Below, piece by piece: positions 26,951 through 36,738 of a stretch of 64,000 nucleotides of DNA. The stretch is taken from assembly GCF_963676275.1 (NCBI RefSeq), contig NZ_OY781091.1, forward strand, positions 3,450,775-3,514,774, read 5' to 3'. The DNA is from an uncultured Cohaesibacter sp. (lineage in GTDB: Bacteria; Pseudomonadota; Alphaproteobacteria; Rhizobiales; Cohaesibacteraceae). Each line of letters starts with the position of its first letter. Position 1 is the stretch's first letter. A program made the translations under genes and the position numbers. The notes beneath the pieces are model-generated. The model saw nothing but the letters and a program-made list of their open reading frames with translations, did not search any database and was not told the DNA's origin.

Positions 26951-29900
26951 CTATCTCTGAATGATATAGTCTGACGACAGATCTTCGTCTGAGAAGGTGA
27001 AAGAAAATCCCTGCCCCATGGTCGGAACAACCCGATCCCTTGGCAATATCGGCAAGCGTTGGGGCAGCTGGATATAAATTTCCTCAGGCACGATCTCTTC
27101 CGTTTGAGGCAACAGCGGCTGCGACTGAGGTTGAGACTGGGGTTGAACGCCTGAATTGCTCAAATCTTCCAGAGGCCGCACGATGATATCGCCGGGGCGA
27201 ATGTCCAGAGGCTCATTGGCCAGAGGTGCATTGATCTGAGGCGCGTTAACCTGAGGTGTGCTGGAAGGAACAGCTTCCCGTTGCTGAAGTGCCCGAAGGC
27301 GGGCCTCCTCGGCGTCACGGGCCTGCTGTTCGGCAGCCTGCCTTTGAGCTTCCTCCTTGCGCCTTGCCTCTTCATCTGCCTTGCGTGCACGTTCAGCCGC
27401 TTCGGCTGCTTCAGCCTTCTGGCGAGCTTCTTCTTCGGCGCGCGCCTTTTCCGCCTGCTGTTCGGCCACAAGCGCTTCTTCGCGATGTCTTGCCTTCTCG
27501 CGATAAAGACGCAGCAATCGATGCATGCGATCCTTTTCCAGAATATCGGCCTGCAAACGTTCGACGCGAGCCACTTCCTTCTCGAAGGCGCGGATGGTCA
27601 GATAACCGGTAAAGGGCGCAACATCGACCACACGGCTTGGTGCATCCAACGGTCCGGAAAAGGCAAGCCCCACCTCAGGCTGCGCCCCGGTGACGGAATC
27701 TGCCTTGCCCGGCACGACCTTGATGGACCAATCCCCGTCCAATGTCTGATTGGAAAGATCAATCACCAGATTGCCCCGCGATTTCAGAATGTCAGCATCG
27801 GCTTCGATATTACTGGCGCGCAAGGCCCCACCAGCGATCACGAAGGTCCCCTCCATGCGGGAAACCTCTGTCGAGCCAGCATCCATGTGAGAGATGAAGG
27901 CCTGCTTGATATCTTTCTCTTTCAGCTCCAGCCCCGCATCGACAGCGCGGATAACCTGCGCGAAGGCGGTTGGATTGATATAATTGAGAACCGCATCCCT
28001 CAAGACAAAGGTGCCGGTTCCGGACAGACCGGACACCAGCCCGGCCATTGAGCGCCCCTGACTTTCCAGATCCAGATTGACATCGGCAAGGCCGTTGGCC
28101 ACGGACCGTCCATCCCGTTGCCAAATGAACGGAGCCAGCGAAGTCCCCTCCACCCGCACATGGGATTTCAGCACGGCCTCGCCCTCGACATTGTCCAGAT
28201 CGAGCCCGCCGCTGACCTGACCGCCCTGCAGCAATGCCTTGAAATCACGCACGGACAGGCCCTTGTCCTGCCAGAGCAGGGAGAAGCTGGGCTGCTGGAA
28301 AATATAGGGTGCGGCCAGTTCCAGAGAGCGGGCCTTGACCGAGACATCCAGCTTCAGTGTCCCATCATCACCCAATGCAAGCGGCGCGATGAAGGCAATA
28401 TCGGGCCAGCTGCCATCAACCGAAGTCAGATGCCCGCCCCCCACAATCGTCTCCCCCAGCCAGACGCCGTCCATGTCGCCCAGTTCCATATTGCCCTTGA
28501 GAGAGAGAATATTGCCTTGCCTTGCAAGGGTCAGATCACCCGAAACAGGTTGCTCATTCCACTGCCCCTTCAGCGCATTCATGGCCAGAGTGCCATTTTC
28601 CAGATTGAGCGAAGCCTGCAATTGGGTCGGCAGCGCCTCACCGGGATTGGAAAGAGAGATACCGGCAGACATCAGATAGGGAGCCAGATCAGCGCTGTCG
28701 AAACGCAGCTTACCTGTTGTCTCCAGTCTGTCGCTATTGCCGGAAGGCAATCTGACCGATCCCTTGTAATCAAGCGAACCATCTTCGGCCTTGATCGAGC
28801 CTTCGAAATCGGCCCCTTCGTCAAGCTTGCCATCAAGCGAGGCAGAGAGCGAGAGCGCAGGCAGATCAATCAGACCATCCCCCAGCCCGAGCAGCGACAA
28901 CAGCTTTTGCCCATCGGGATTGTCGATGGCCAGTGCAAGCGAAAGATCGCCATCGGTCCAGTCGGCAAGCGCACCATCAAGGGCAGCTTCAAGGCTGGCC
29001 TGACCGCCCCCCATGGAGCCGTCAAGATGGGCTGTCAGCCCGCGCCCTTCATGGCCGCCAGCAATGGCAAAGGAAAGCTCGGAGGGCGACATCACCGGCT
29101 GATGATTGACGAACCAGTCAGCGATAGGCTCACCGGGTAGCAAACGGGAAACGAGGGACGAAAGCCCTTCCAGATCCTCCGCACTGATCTTACCCTCGAT
29201 CTGGCCATTCGGTGCGCCCGACAGATCCTTGAGCACACCATGGGCCGAAATGGTGGCCCCGGCAAAGTCATCGACATTGAGCCGGTCGATTTCAACCCCA
29301 CCATCGGAAAGATGCAGCTTGGCGCTCAGACTGTTGCCCTCGAAATTGCCAGAAACGAGACGATTGGTTTCTACATCCAGAGTGATATCATCAAGCGGGG
29401 CCGCCTTGCCGGAAGAATTGCGCAACAGCAGCGAACCAACGCCCATAACGGCATCGAGATCGATACGCTCGGCATTGAGATGGATGGAAAGGGCGTCTCC
29501 CCCCTTGCCTTCCTTCTTCTCCTTGCCCTCATTCGCCTTGTCCTTCGGCCCCTCTTTGGCACCATACCAATCAATATAGCCGGTTGCCCTGTCCCCTTCC
29601 ATCGACAGATCAAGATCGGATATCTGGATGTGATCGGCCTTGACCAGCAACTGGCCGCTGAGGTCGAAGGGTGTCAAATGCCCGCTGGTCGGCGCATCCT
29701 TGAGCCACCAGTTGGCAAAGGCAGCCGGTTGATCGGATCGAAGACGGGCCTGCCCCTCAAATCCATGGCGCTGGCTCTTGCCGCCGGGCGTGCCATTCAG
29801 CAGGCGGGAGAACATGCCGGTCAGAGAGACGATGGTCTGGCCGGGAAGATCAGCCGTCAGCTCATCAATTTTCCAGGCCGACCCCACCAATTCGGCATCC

Positions 29901-30967
29901 AGCTGCAAATTGCGAATGACACCGCCGCCGAGAATGACCCCGGGCACATCGAAACCGACATGACCCGGCATGTCCGGCAAGGGCATATCGGCAAGAGATT
30001 GCGCCAGCTTCTGAACACCATCCTGAAGATCGATCGGCGCATTGGGTCCATCGCCCAGCGCCCGGTCAAAATCCAGCTGGCGGGAAGACAGCACCACATC
30101 AAAGCGCGGCTTGGCACCAAAATCGATGGAACCCGCCCCATTGAGGCGATAGGCCTGATCAACCGGACCATGGGAAAATTCGAATTTCGGCATCACCATC
30201 GATGAGGCGGTCAGATCGCTCTCTCCGCTCAGGGTCCATGGCGCAACCGAAGCCGCCAAGCCTTCTATCTCGTTGGTCAGGCGGGTGGTACCAATATAGT
30301 GAAGCCGCTCGTCGCTGCCCTCCTTGACATTGCCATCCATGGAGAGGGAAACGGCGAAATTGGCAGGCGTCAAAAGGCTCTTGACCCGCATCCCGTCCGC
30401 GCTGGCGGTGCCGGTTGAAAGCATCAGGGAATAGGGATCGCCATCCATCCGGAAGGCTGCCTCGATCTTGAAGGGGCCAATCAGCGTGCGCGCTTCGAGC
30501 CCGCCATTCAGCCCGGTTATGCGCTTGCTGCGGCCGCTGCTGCGATCGAGAAAATCAATCTGGCCATCTTCGATCCGCACGTCATTGAGGCGGATCTTTT
30601 CCATATCGAGATCCCAGAGCTTGCCGCCATCCTGCCGCCAGTCAAACCGCCCCTTTTCATCCACCTCAAGCTTGAGCGAGGGATGTTTGAGCGTCATGTC
30701 GACGACATCGATTTTGCCTTGCACCAGCGGGAAAAGCTCCACTCCGATGTCAAATGCATCCACCGTCAATATCGGGTTCTGCTCGTCTGGCCCCACATGC
30801 ACCGTTTCAAAATGCAGGCGCGGCATCGGCAGGATCTGCATGTCCGCCTTGCCCAGCACATGCACCGGCTGCCCCAGAGCCAGCATGGCCTCCCGCTCGA
30901 AAGCGGCGCGATAGGATGTCCAGTCGACAAATAGCGGCCCAACCAGTGCAATGACCAGCGCCAGCAA
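26951..30967 (-). CDS. Very large AsmA-family envelope protein with a charged coiled-coil tail
   Basis: A protein of at least 1338 residues belonging to the AsmA family of bridge-like lipid transport proteins at the inner membrane. An amino-terminal hydrophobic helix (LALVIALVGPLFVDW) is followed by FEREAMLALGQPVHVLG, typical of AsmA. Long repeated beta-rich regions fill about 60-1100, with the AsmA_2-like C-terminal domain near 1000-1130. From about 1165 to 1250 there is an alternating Ala/Glu/Arg/Lys coiled coil, then a Pro/Gln-rich end. No ATG is well placed: 30967 is a TTG inside the membrane helix, and the helix continues upstream in frame (LNSLYFTIGGSIL), so a CTG at 31003 behind a G-rich ribosome site may be the true start. 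Confidence 0.85.
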   Translation of the reverse strand: MLALVIALVGPLFVDWTSYRAAFEREAMLALGQPVHVLGKADMQILPMPRLHFETVHVGPDEQNPILTVDAFDIGVELFPLVQGKIDVVDMTLKHPSLKLEVDEKGRFDWRQDGGKLWDLDMEKIRLNDVRIEDGQIDFLDRSSGRSKRITGLNGGLEARTLIGPFKIEAAFRMDGDPYSLMLSTGTASADGMRVKSLLTPANFAVSLSMDGNVKEGSDERLHYIGTTRLTNEIEGLAASVAPWTLSGESDLTASSMVMPKFEFSHGPVDQAYRLNGAGSIDFGAKPRFDVVLSSRQLDFDRALGDGPNAPIDLQDGVQKLAQSLADMPLPDMPGHVGFDVPGVILGGGVIRNLQLDAELVGSAWKIDELTADLPGQTIVSLTGMFSRLLNGTPGGKSQRHGFEGQARLRSDQPAAFANWWLKDAPTSGHLTPFDLSGQLLVKADHIQISDLDLSMEGDRATGYIDWYGAKEGPKDKANEGKEKKEGKGGDALSIHLNAERIDLDAVMGVGSLLLRNSSGKAAPLDDITLDVETNRLVSGNFEGNSLSAKLHLSDGGVEIDRLNVDDFAGATISAHGVLKDLSGAPNGQIEGKISAEDLEGLSSLVSRLLPGEPIADWFVNHQPVMSPSELSFAIAGGHEGRGLTAHLDGSMGGGQASLEAALDGALADWTDGDLSLALAIDNPDGQKLLSLLGLGDGLIDLPALSLSASLDGKLDEGADFEGSIKAEDGSLDYKGSVRLPSGNSDRLETTGKLRFDSADLAPYLMSAGISLSNPGEALPTQLQASLNLENGTLAMNALKGQWNEQPVSGDLTLARQGNILSLKGNMELGDMDGVWLGETIVGGGHLTSVDGSWPDIAFIAPLALGDDGTLKLDVSVKARSLELAAPYIFQQPSFSLLWQDKGLSVRDFKALLQGGQVSGGLDLDNVEGEAVLKSHVRVEGTSLAPFIWQRDGRSVANGLADVNLDLESQGRSMAGLVSGLSGTGTFVLRDAVLNYINPTAFAQVIRAVDAGLELKEKDIKQAFISHMDAGSTEVSRMEGTFVIAGGALRASNIEADADILKSRGNLVIDLSNQTLDGDWSIKVVPGKADSVTGAQPEVGLAFSGPLDAPSRVVDVAPFTGYLTIRAFEKEVARVERLQADILEKDRMHRLLRLYREKARHREEALVAEQQAEKARAEEEARQKAEAAEAAERARKADEEARRKEEAQRQAAEQQARDAEEARLRALQQREAVPSSTPQVNAPQINAPLANEPLDIRPGDIIVRPLEDLSNSGVQPQSQPQSQPLLPQTEEIVPEEIYIQLPQRLPILPRDRVVPTMGQGFSFTFSDEDLSSDYIIQR

Positions 30968-31003
30968 GATTGACCCACCAATCGTAAAATACAGACTATT
31001 CAG

Positions 31004-31309
31004 GACCCTGCCCCCCTGGAAACAAAACGGACTGCAATCTGGTCAAGCCAGCCGACTTCTGCGAACTGAGCCCCCAAGGAAAACTCTAACAAAGCCTCAT
31101 GCCACAAAGGCACGAGGGGCATTTGTGCGACAGGACATAAACAGGCCGAACCGCCGATTTTATGACCCGATTCCCCACTCAGTCGAAAAGTCTTAAAAAT
31201 TTCTTACTTCCAAATAACACTTGAGCCGCCATCTGAAAAGAACAAACCAGACAGAACAAGCATTGATAAGAAAAAGAAAAACAGTCCAGACCGCGCGATT
31301 GGCTGCAAT
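31004..31309. other. Intergenic stretch upstream of the AsmA gene
   Basis: About 300 bases between two minus-strand genes. It is purine-rich near 31195-31290. I see no RNA gene, repeat or convincing promoter. Confidence 0.3.
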
Positions 31310-32731
31310 CTAGTCATGCCGGGGCAGAATCTTGCCCGGATTGAGGATATTCTTGGGGTCAAAGGCCTGCTTGATGGCGATCATATAGGCCAGAGCAGGA
31401 CCGAATTCCTGTTTCATATATTTCATCTTGCCCTGCCCGACACCATGCTCGCCAGTGCAGGTGCCACCCATGGCGATAGCCCGTTGCGCAAGGCGCTCGA
31501 GAAAAGCGTCTGCCTTTTCGTGTTCCTCTGGATTTTCCGGATCGAGCAGCAGTTGAACATGGAAGTTGCCATCGCCGACATGTCCCACGATCGGAGCCAG
31601 AAAGCCGGATTCCGCGATATCTTTCTGAGTTTCCCGGACGCATTCGGCCAATTGCGAAATGGGAACGCAGGCATCGCTGGAAACGCTCTTTGCTCCCGGC
31701 CGCAGGGCAAAGGTCGCCCAATAGCTTTCATGCCTTGCGGTCCACAGCCGCGTCCTGTCTTCAGGCTTGGTCGCCCATTCAAAGTCGGAACCACCAAATT
31801 CCTCGATGATATCGGCGAACAGGTCCGCCTGCTCGGCCACGCCGCTGTCGGTGCCGTGAAATTCCACCAGAAGGGTTGGCCGCTCAACCAGACCAAGCTT
31901 GGAATGCAGATTGACCGCCTTGACCTGCAGGGTATCAAGCAACTCGATCCGCGCGACGGGAATGCCGTACTGAATGGTCATGATGACCGCATTGCAGGCG
32001 CTTTCCAGATCGGGAAAGCCGCAGATACCGCCAGAAATGGCCTGCGGAATGCCGGACAGCTTCAGCGACACTTCGGTGATGATGCCCAAAGTGCCCTCAG
32101 AGCCGACCAGAAGCCGGGTGAGATCATACCCGGCAGAGCTTTTCTTGGCCTTGCTGGAAGTGGTGATGATGGTACCGTCAGCCATCACCGCCTTGAGAGC
32201 CAGAACATTGTCTTTCATGGTGCCATAGCGCACCGCGTTGGTGCCAGAAGCACGGGTTGCCGCCATACCGCCCAGAGAGGCATCGGCCCCCGGATCAATC
32301 GGGAAAAACAGCCCCGTATCACGCAGATAGTCATTCAACTGCTTGCGCGTCACCCCGGCCTGAACCGTACAATTGAGATCTTCGGCACAAACCTCCACAA
32401 TGGCATCCATCCCCGACAGATCCAGCGAAATACCGCCATAGGGCGCATTCAGTTGCCCTTCCAGCGAAGAGCCGCTACCGAATGCGATCACCGGCACGCA
32501 ATGGGCGTTGCACAGGGAAACGATCTGCGAGACTTCCTCACTCGTGCGCGCAAAAACCACACCATCGGGCTTTTGATTTTGCAGCCCTGTTGTCGTATGC
32601 GCATGCTGTTCCCGCATGGCCTTGCCGGTCGTGAAGCGTTCACCAAACTGCTCGGCAAGCTTTGTGCAGACCGCCTTGACGGCGTCCTCATCAGTCTGTT
32701 TCGTGAAATGGGGCTGAACAGCAGAAGACAT
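31310..32731 (-). CDS. FAD-linked oxidase, probable D-lactate dehydrogenase (cytochrome) type
   Basis: A 473-residue flavoprotein of the VAO/GlcD group. The FAD-binding PCMH domain includes VPVIAFGSGSSLEGQLNAP, DPGADASLGGMAATRASGTN and DLTRLLVGSEGTLGIITEV. The C-terminal cap domain contains VGHVGDGNFHVQLLLDP and CTGEHGVGQGKMKYM, both typical of D-lactate dehydrogenase/glycolate oxidase. It oxidises a D-2-hydroxy acid and passes electrons to a quinone or cytochrome. The ATG at 32731 has GGAG directly upstream and gives the family length; an upstream extension to 32836 is not supported. The exact substrate (D-lactate or another 2-hydroxy acid) is undetermined. Confidence 0.88.
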   Translation of the reverse strand: MSSAVQPHFTKQTDEDAVKAVCTKLAEQFGERFTTGKAMREQHAHTTTGLQNQKPDGVVFARTSEEVSQIVSLCNAHCVPVIAFGSGSSLEGQLNAPYGGISLDLSGMDAIVEVCAEDLNCTVQAGVTRKQLNDYLRDTGLFFPIDPGADASLGGMAATRASGTNAVRYGTMKDNVLALKAVMADGTIITTSSKAKKSSAGYDLTRLLVGSEGTLGIITEVSLKLSGIPQAISGGICGFPDLESACNAVIMTIQYGIPVARIELLDTLQVKAVNLHSKLGLVERPTLLVEFHGTDSGVAEQADLFADIIEEFGGSDFEWATKPEDRTRLWTARHESYWATFALRPGAKSVSSDACVPISQLAECVRETQKDIAESGFLAPIVGHVGDGNFHVQLLLDPENPEEHEKADAFLERLAQRAIAMGGTCTGEHGVGQGKMKYMKQEFGPALAYMIAIKQAFDPKNILNPGKILPRHD

Positions 32732-33276
32732 GGGGAACTCCGAAAATTGATTGTCTTTTTGTTTTTGCTTATGGCTTTTGAACCCAATTACGCATAATCG
32801 CGGCCAAATTGCCAGACCGGGCCAGCCAATTCGCACAGACTAGGGGAATTTCCTGCGGCCAGCCTGACGCAGAAAACAACAGCGCCCTGAAAGCTGCGAT
32901 AAAAGCCCTGCCTGTACCGGATGACGAGCTGCCTGCCGCTCCCATCCTCACGCGCATAGCTCCCCTTTCGATTCCGCTCTTCTGCCAGCATATGAGCAAT
33001 GTTATGAAACCTAGAATCCAGTAAAAACAGCTGTTTTCGCTGGTTTTTTGTGACACTCAGCACGCAATTATCCTTGCAAAGACAATCTGGAACTGAATAG
33101 AGACACGGTCAGCCCGCTTGACCTGTTTCAGCTCCTTGTTATTGTTGAGCCTTATCATTGTGGGATCGCCTCCTTCGGGATCGGGCATCCTTCATGCAAA
33201 TTCAGGATGATCAGCTTCGTTGCATTCCGTTCAAACCCTTTGACACAAACAGAAATTCAAAAGCCAGCCCAGTCCA
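32732..33276. other. Intergenic region between divergent genes
   Basis: A 545-base stretch between the FAD-linked dehydrogenase (minus) and the first ClC gene (plus). A GTG-initiated frame of 91 codons runs 33063-32788 on the minus strand but resembles nothing and overlaps other open frames. I identify no RNA or repeat. Confidence 0.35.
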
Positions 33277-34626
33277 ATGAATAACCCATTTAACCTGCAC
33301 CATCCGCATGGCAAGCGCATCGTCAGAGCCCAACGCATGATCTGGCAAAGGCGCATCATTTTCGGATTGGGCGGGATTATGGTCGGCCTCGCCGCTGTGG
33401 TTCTGGCCAAGGGAGCCGATGCCAGTCAGGATCTCTACCGCCAGATGATCGCGGCCTATCCCTATGCCGGTCTGTTTGTAACACCGCTCGGTTTTGGCGC
33501 GATCGTATGGGTGACCAATCGTTATTTCCCCGGAACACAGGGCTCGGGCATTCCGCAGGCCATCGCCGCACGACGTCTTAAGCGCCCCACCAGCCGCGCA
33601 AAACTGGTCGGCATCCGCTCGGCAATCGGCAAGGTGATCCTGACCCTGCTCGGCATGATGATCGGTGCCTCGACCGGACGAGAAGGCCCGACTGTACAGG
33701 TGGGGGCCGCCGTCATGTTCCTGACGGGCCGCATCGCCCCCAAAAGACAGGTCGGCCTCATTCTCGCTGGCGCGGCAGCCGGTATCGCCGGTGCCTTCAA
33801 CACGCCGCTGGCCGGTATCGTCTTTGCCATCGAGGAAATGAGCCGTTCCTTTGAAATGCGCACCAGCGGCATGATATTGGGCACGGTCATTCTGGCTGGT
33901 CTGACATCCATGGCCGTGTTCGGCAACTATACCTATTTCGGCACATCCCACGATCTCATGCAGTTTGGCTGGGGCTGGATCGCAGTCCCCATTGTCGGGG
34001 TTATCGGCGGTCTTGCAGGCGGCCTCTTTTCCAAGATCCTTGTGCTCTTCACCTATGGATTGCCCGGCAGCATCGGCGCGCTGATCAAGGCACACCCGAT
34101 CCCCTTTGCCATTCTCTGCGGCCTGTTCGTGGCTCTGGCTGGCCTCTATACCGATGGCGCCGTCAACGGTTCGGGCTATGAAGCGGCGCGCGACGTGCTG
34201 CATGGCGAAACCGATCTTCGGCTTGAATATGCCCCCCTGAAACTGCTGGCAACCATTGCATCTTCCATCAGTGGCCTGCCCGGCGGCATCTTCTCGCCCT
34301 CCCTTTCGGTGGGCGCGGGACTGGGAGCCGATCTTGCTGGCTTATTCCCCAAGGTTCCGGTCGGAGCCATCGTCCTGCTCGGCATGGTGTCCTATTTCAC
34401 CGGCGTTGTTCAGGCCCCCATCACGTCTTTTGTCATCGTCATGGAAATGACCGACAACCACCAGATGATGCTGCCGCTCATGGCCTGTGCACTGGTGGCA
34501 AATGCGTCCTCCAAGCTCTTCTGCAAGGAAGGGGTCTACCATCTCCAGTCTGGTAAATTCTACGAATTTGCCCGCCAGCGCGATTCGGAAACCGCCCCGC
34601 CTGCCGAAAAGGAAGACAAGGCCTGA
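33277..34626 (+). CDS. ClC-family chloride/proton antiporter
   Basis: A 449-residue ClC protein with about 16 hydrophobic segments. Selectivity elements are GTQGSGIPQAI, GREGPTVQVGA with the gating glutamate at residue 136, and GGIFSPSLSVGAGLGADLAG near residue 330. The segment NTPLAGIVFAIEEMSRSFE carries the double glutamate (186-187); the second glutamate matches the internal proton glutamate of E. coli ClcA, so proton-coupled antiport is expected. There are no CBS domains. It is followed by a terminator and then by a second ClC gene. Confidence 0.92.
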   Translation: MNNPFNLHHPHGKRIVRAQRMIWQRRIIFGLGGIMVGLAAVVLAKGADASQDLYRQMIAAYPYAGLFVTPLGFGAIVWVTNRYFPGTQGSGIPQAIAARRLKRPTSRAKLVGIRSAIGKVILTLLGMMIGASTGREGPTVQVGAAVMFLTGRIAPKRQVGLILAGAAAGIAGAFNTPLAGIVFAIEEMSRSFEMRTSGMILGTVILAGLTSMAVFGNYTYFGTSHDLMQFGWGWIAVPIVGVIGGLAGGLFSKILVLFTYGLPGSIGALIKAHPIPFAILCGLFVALAGLYTDGAVNGSGYEAARDVLHGETDLRLEYAPLKLLATIASSISGLPGGIFSPSLSVGAGLGADLAGLFPKVPVGAIVLLGMVSYFTGVVQAPITSFVIVMEMTDNHQMMLPLMACALVANASSKLFCKEGVYHLQSGKFYEFARQRDSETAPPAEKEDKA

Positions 34627-34675
34627 GCGCATAAAGACCATCGGTCCTTCAGCCCATCATGCCATATTGCGCAGA

Positions 34676-34700
34676 AGCCGCCGCTCAAGGCGGCTTTTTT
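34676..34700 (+). terminator. Intrinsic terminator of the first ClC gene
   Basis: AGCCGCC/GGCGGCT forms a 7-bp stem with a 6-base loop, followed by a run of U. It lies 50 bases after the stop codon. Confidence 0.88.
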
Positions 34701-34842
34701 GTTGGCCGTTGAGCGCAGTCTAAGGTTAGGCTTGACCTTGAGAATAAAAATCTCAACTCTTGCAAGACATTCGGATTGATGGACCAGCCTGAGACATCCA
34801 TCCCGCCCACTGACTTTTGAAGGATGACAAGACCTTTCAACC

Positions 34843-36471
34843 ATGGTCCGGACCAACCCGATCAAAGTGCTACGCAGCTGGATAGAACCGAACTGGTCGA
34901 TTTTTCTCTCGACGCAGCAGCCCAAGCTTTGGCTTGTTTCCATATTGGTCGGCTTTCTGGTGTCTCTGGCCGCCATCCTGTTCCGCCTCGGTATCGGCGG
35001 TGTGCAATGGTTCTGGCTGGGCACCAGCGGTGAGACCATCATAGCCCGGGTGCAAGCAACGCCGGACTGGATCGTAGTCGCCGCCCCGACCATTGGCGGC
35101 CTGTTTGTCGGGGCCTTCCTGCAATATGTCCACCCCATCAAGCGCGCCGAAGGCGTCGCTGATGTCATCGAGGCTCGTGCCCGCGGCGGCAGGGGCCTGC
35201 GCTTCTGGCAAGCGCTGGACAGCGCAGCCATCACCATCATTTCCCTCGGCTCGGGAGCCAGCGCAGGCCGCGAAGGACCGATCGTCCATCTGGGTGCCAC
35301 ATTGGCCAGTTCCATCAGCCGGAAATTGTCGCTCCAGCCGACGGGCCGCAAGATTTTGCTTTCCTGCGGCGTCGCCAGCGCCGTATCGGCCTCCTTCAAT
35401 GCCCCCATCGCGGGTGTTCTCTTCGCCCATGAAGTCATTCTGGGCCATTATGCCTTTTCCGCCTTTGTCCCCATCGTGCTTGCCTCTGCCGTGGGAACCA
35501 CCTTTTCAAGGCTCTATTTCGGCGATGTCGCCTCCTTCATCATCCCCGACTATCAGATCACATCCTACTGGGAACTGCCCTCTTTCGCCCTGCTTGGCAT
35601 CGTATGCGCCATCGTGGCGGTGCTGTTCCAGACCTCGCTTCTGGCAACAGACAGGATCGCCCGACATATTTCGATGCCGTTGCTGCTGCGTCCGGTGGTG
35701 GGCGGCTTTCTCATCGGCCTCATCGCCCTCGCCTATCCGGAAATTCTCGGCGTCGGCTATGAGGCAACCGATCAGGCCCTCAAGCAGCAATTGCCGCTGA
35801 CGATGCTTTTCTCGCTCATTTTCGTCAAGACGCTGGCCACCTCCATCACACTGGCCTCCCGCTTTGGTGGCGGCATATTCTCGCCATCCCTCTATATCGG
35901 GGCCATGGTGGGGGGCACATTCGGCCTGCTGGCACAGCCCCTGTTGCCCGAAATCGCGTCAACCCACGGCCTTTACGCTCTTCTGGGCATGGGCGCAGTT
36001 GCCGCCGCAGTGCTGGGGGCACCGGTTTCAACCACCATGATCGTGTTTGAGCTGACCGGTGGCTATGCCCTCTCCATTGCCCTGCTGGTCACGGTATCCA
36101 TTTCAAATGGCCTTGCAGTGGCGCTGCAGGGACGCTCCTATTTTCACCGCCTGCTCGGCATGCGCGGCATTTTCCTGCATGAAGGGTCTCATCGCTACAT
36201 CGTCAAGAACACCATGATATCAGACTTTTACACCCCGCTGCGCATGGATGCTGCGATTGAGGAAACCGTGCTGGAACATGATATGGAACCGATCCGGCTA
36301 CAGGACAGTCTGGAACTGGCACTCAAGAAATTCGATGACAATGGCGGCAGTGATCTGGCCGTTCTCGACCCCGACCGTCCGGGCCGCATTCTGGGCTGGG
36401 CAAGGCAGGTGGACGCCCTTCGCCACTTCAACGAAGCCCTGATCAGCACCCAGGTAGAAGAACATCGCTAG
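34843..36471 (+). CDS. ClC-family chloride channel/transporter with a CBS-like C-terminal domain
   Basis: A 542-residue ClC protein. The gating motif GREGPIVHLGATLASS carries Glu144, and GGGIFSPSLYIGAMVGGTFG is the later selectivity element. In the segment NAPIAGVLFAHEVILGHYAF only one glutamate remains (197); the position of the internal proton glutamate holds Val198. About 110 residues follow the membrane part and resemble a CBS domain (LEHDMEPIRLQDSLELALKK, GGSDLAVLDPDRPGRILGW), which could bind nucleotides and gate the pore. The missing glutamate suggests altered or absent proton coupling. It lies immediately downstream of the other ClC gene but behind a terminator. Confidence 0.88.
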   Translation: MVRTNPIKVLRSWIEPNWSIFLSTQQPKLWLVSILVGFLVSLAAILFRLGIGGVQWFWLGTSGETIIARVQATPDWIVVAAPTIGGLFVGAFLQYVHPIKRAEGVADVIEARARGGRGLRFWQALDSAAITIISLGSGASAGREGPIVHLGATLASSISRKLSLQPTGRKILLSCGVASAVSASFNAPIAGVLFAHEVILGHYAFSAFVPIVLASAVGTTFSRLYFGDVASFIIPDYQITSYWELPSFALLGIVCAIVAVLFQTSLLATDRIARHISMPLLLRPVVGGFLIGLIALAYPEILGVGYEATDQALKQQLPLTMLFSLIFVKTLATSITLASRFGGGIFSPSLYIGAMVGGTFGLLAQPLLPEIASTHGLYALLGMGAVAAAVLGAPVSTTMIVFELTGGYALSIALLVTVSISNGLAVALQGRSYFHRLLGMRGIFLHEGSHRYIVKNTMISDFYTPLRMDAAIEETVLEHDMEPIRLQDSLELALKKFDDNGGSDLAVLDPDRPGRILGWARQVDALRHFNEALISTQVEEHR

Positions 36472-36513
36472 CAAATCGGCGCTGAAAAGATCACCGCAAC
36501 AGCAAATTTGCCC

Positions 36514-36540
36514 CTGACAAACCACATTTGTTGCTATAAT
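36514..36540 (+). promoter_or_regulatory. Candidate uvrD promoter
   Basis: A perfect -10 TATAAT (36535-36540) is preceded by CTGACA (36514-36519) at a short spacing of 15 bases. It lies 200 bases before the helicase start. The intergenic stretch 36472-36738 shows nothing else. Confidence 0.5.
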
Positions 36541-36738
36541 GTTCTTATTCAGATTCGTAAACAGGATCGCCTCTGATGCAATTTGCCCTTTGCAAATCGA
36601 CAGCAAGGTCATAGAACCAATCCACCCAGAGCCATCCCCGAAAAGCATTCTGCCGAGGATAGGCCAAACCGATTGCAAAAGCAGTGAGCGAGAGAAAACG
36701 CAAGCTGCCAAACGAAAAAGCTGGACCCGATAGCCGCA

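Noticed and set aside
32788-33063. GTG-initiated frame of 91 codons upstream of the FAD-linked dehydrogenase
   Set aside because: There is an AAGGA-like site upstream, but no family resemblance, and overlapping open frames on both strands suggest a GC-driven artefact.
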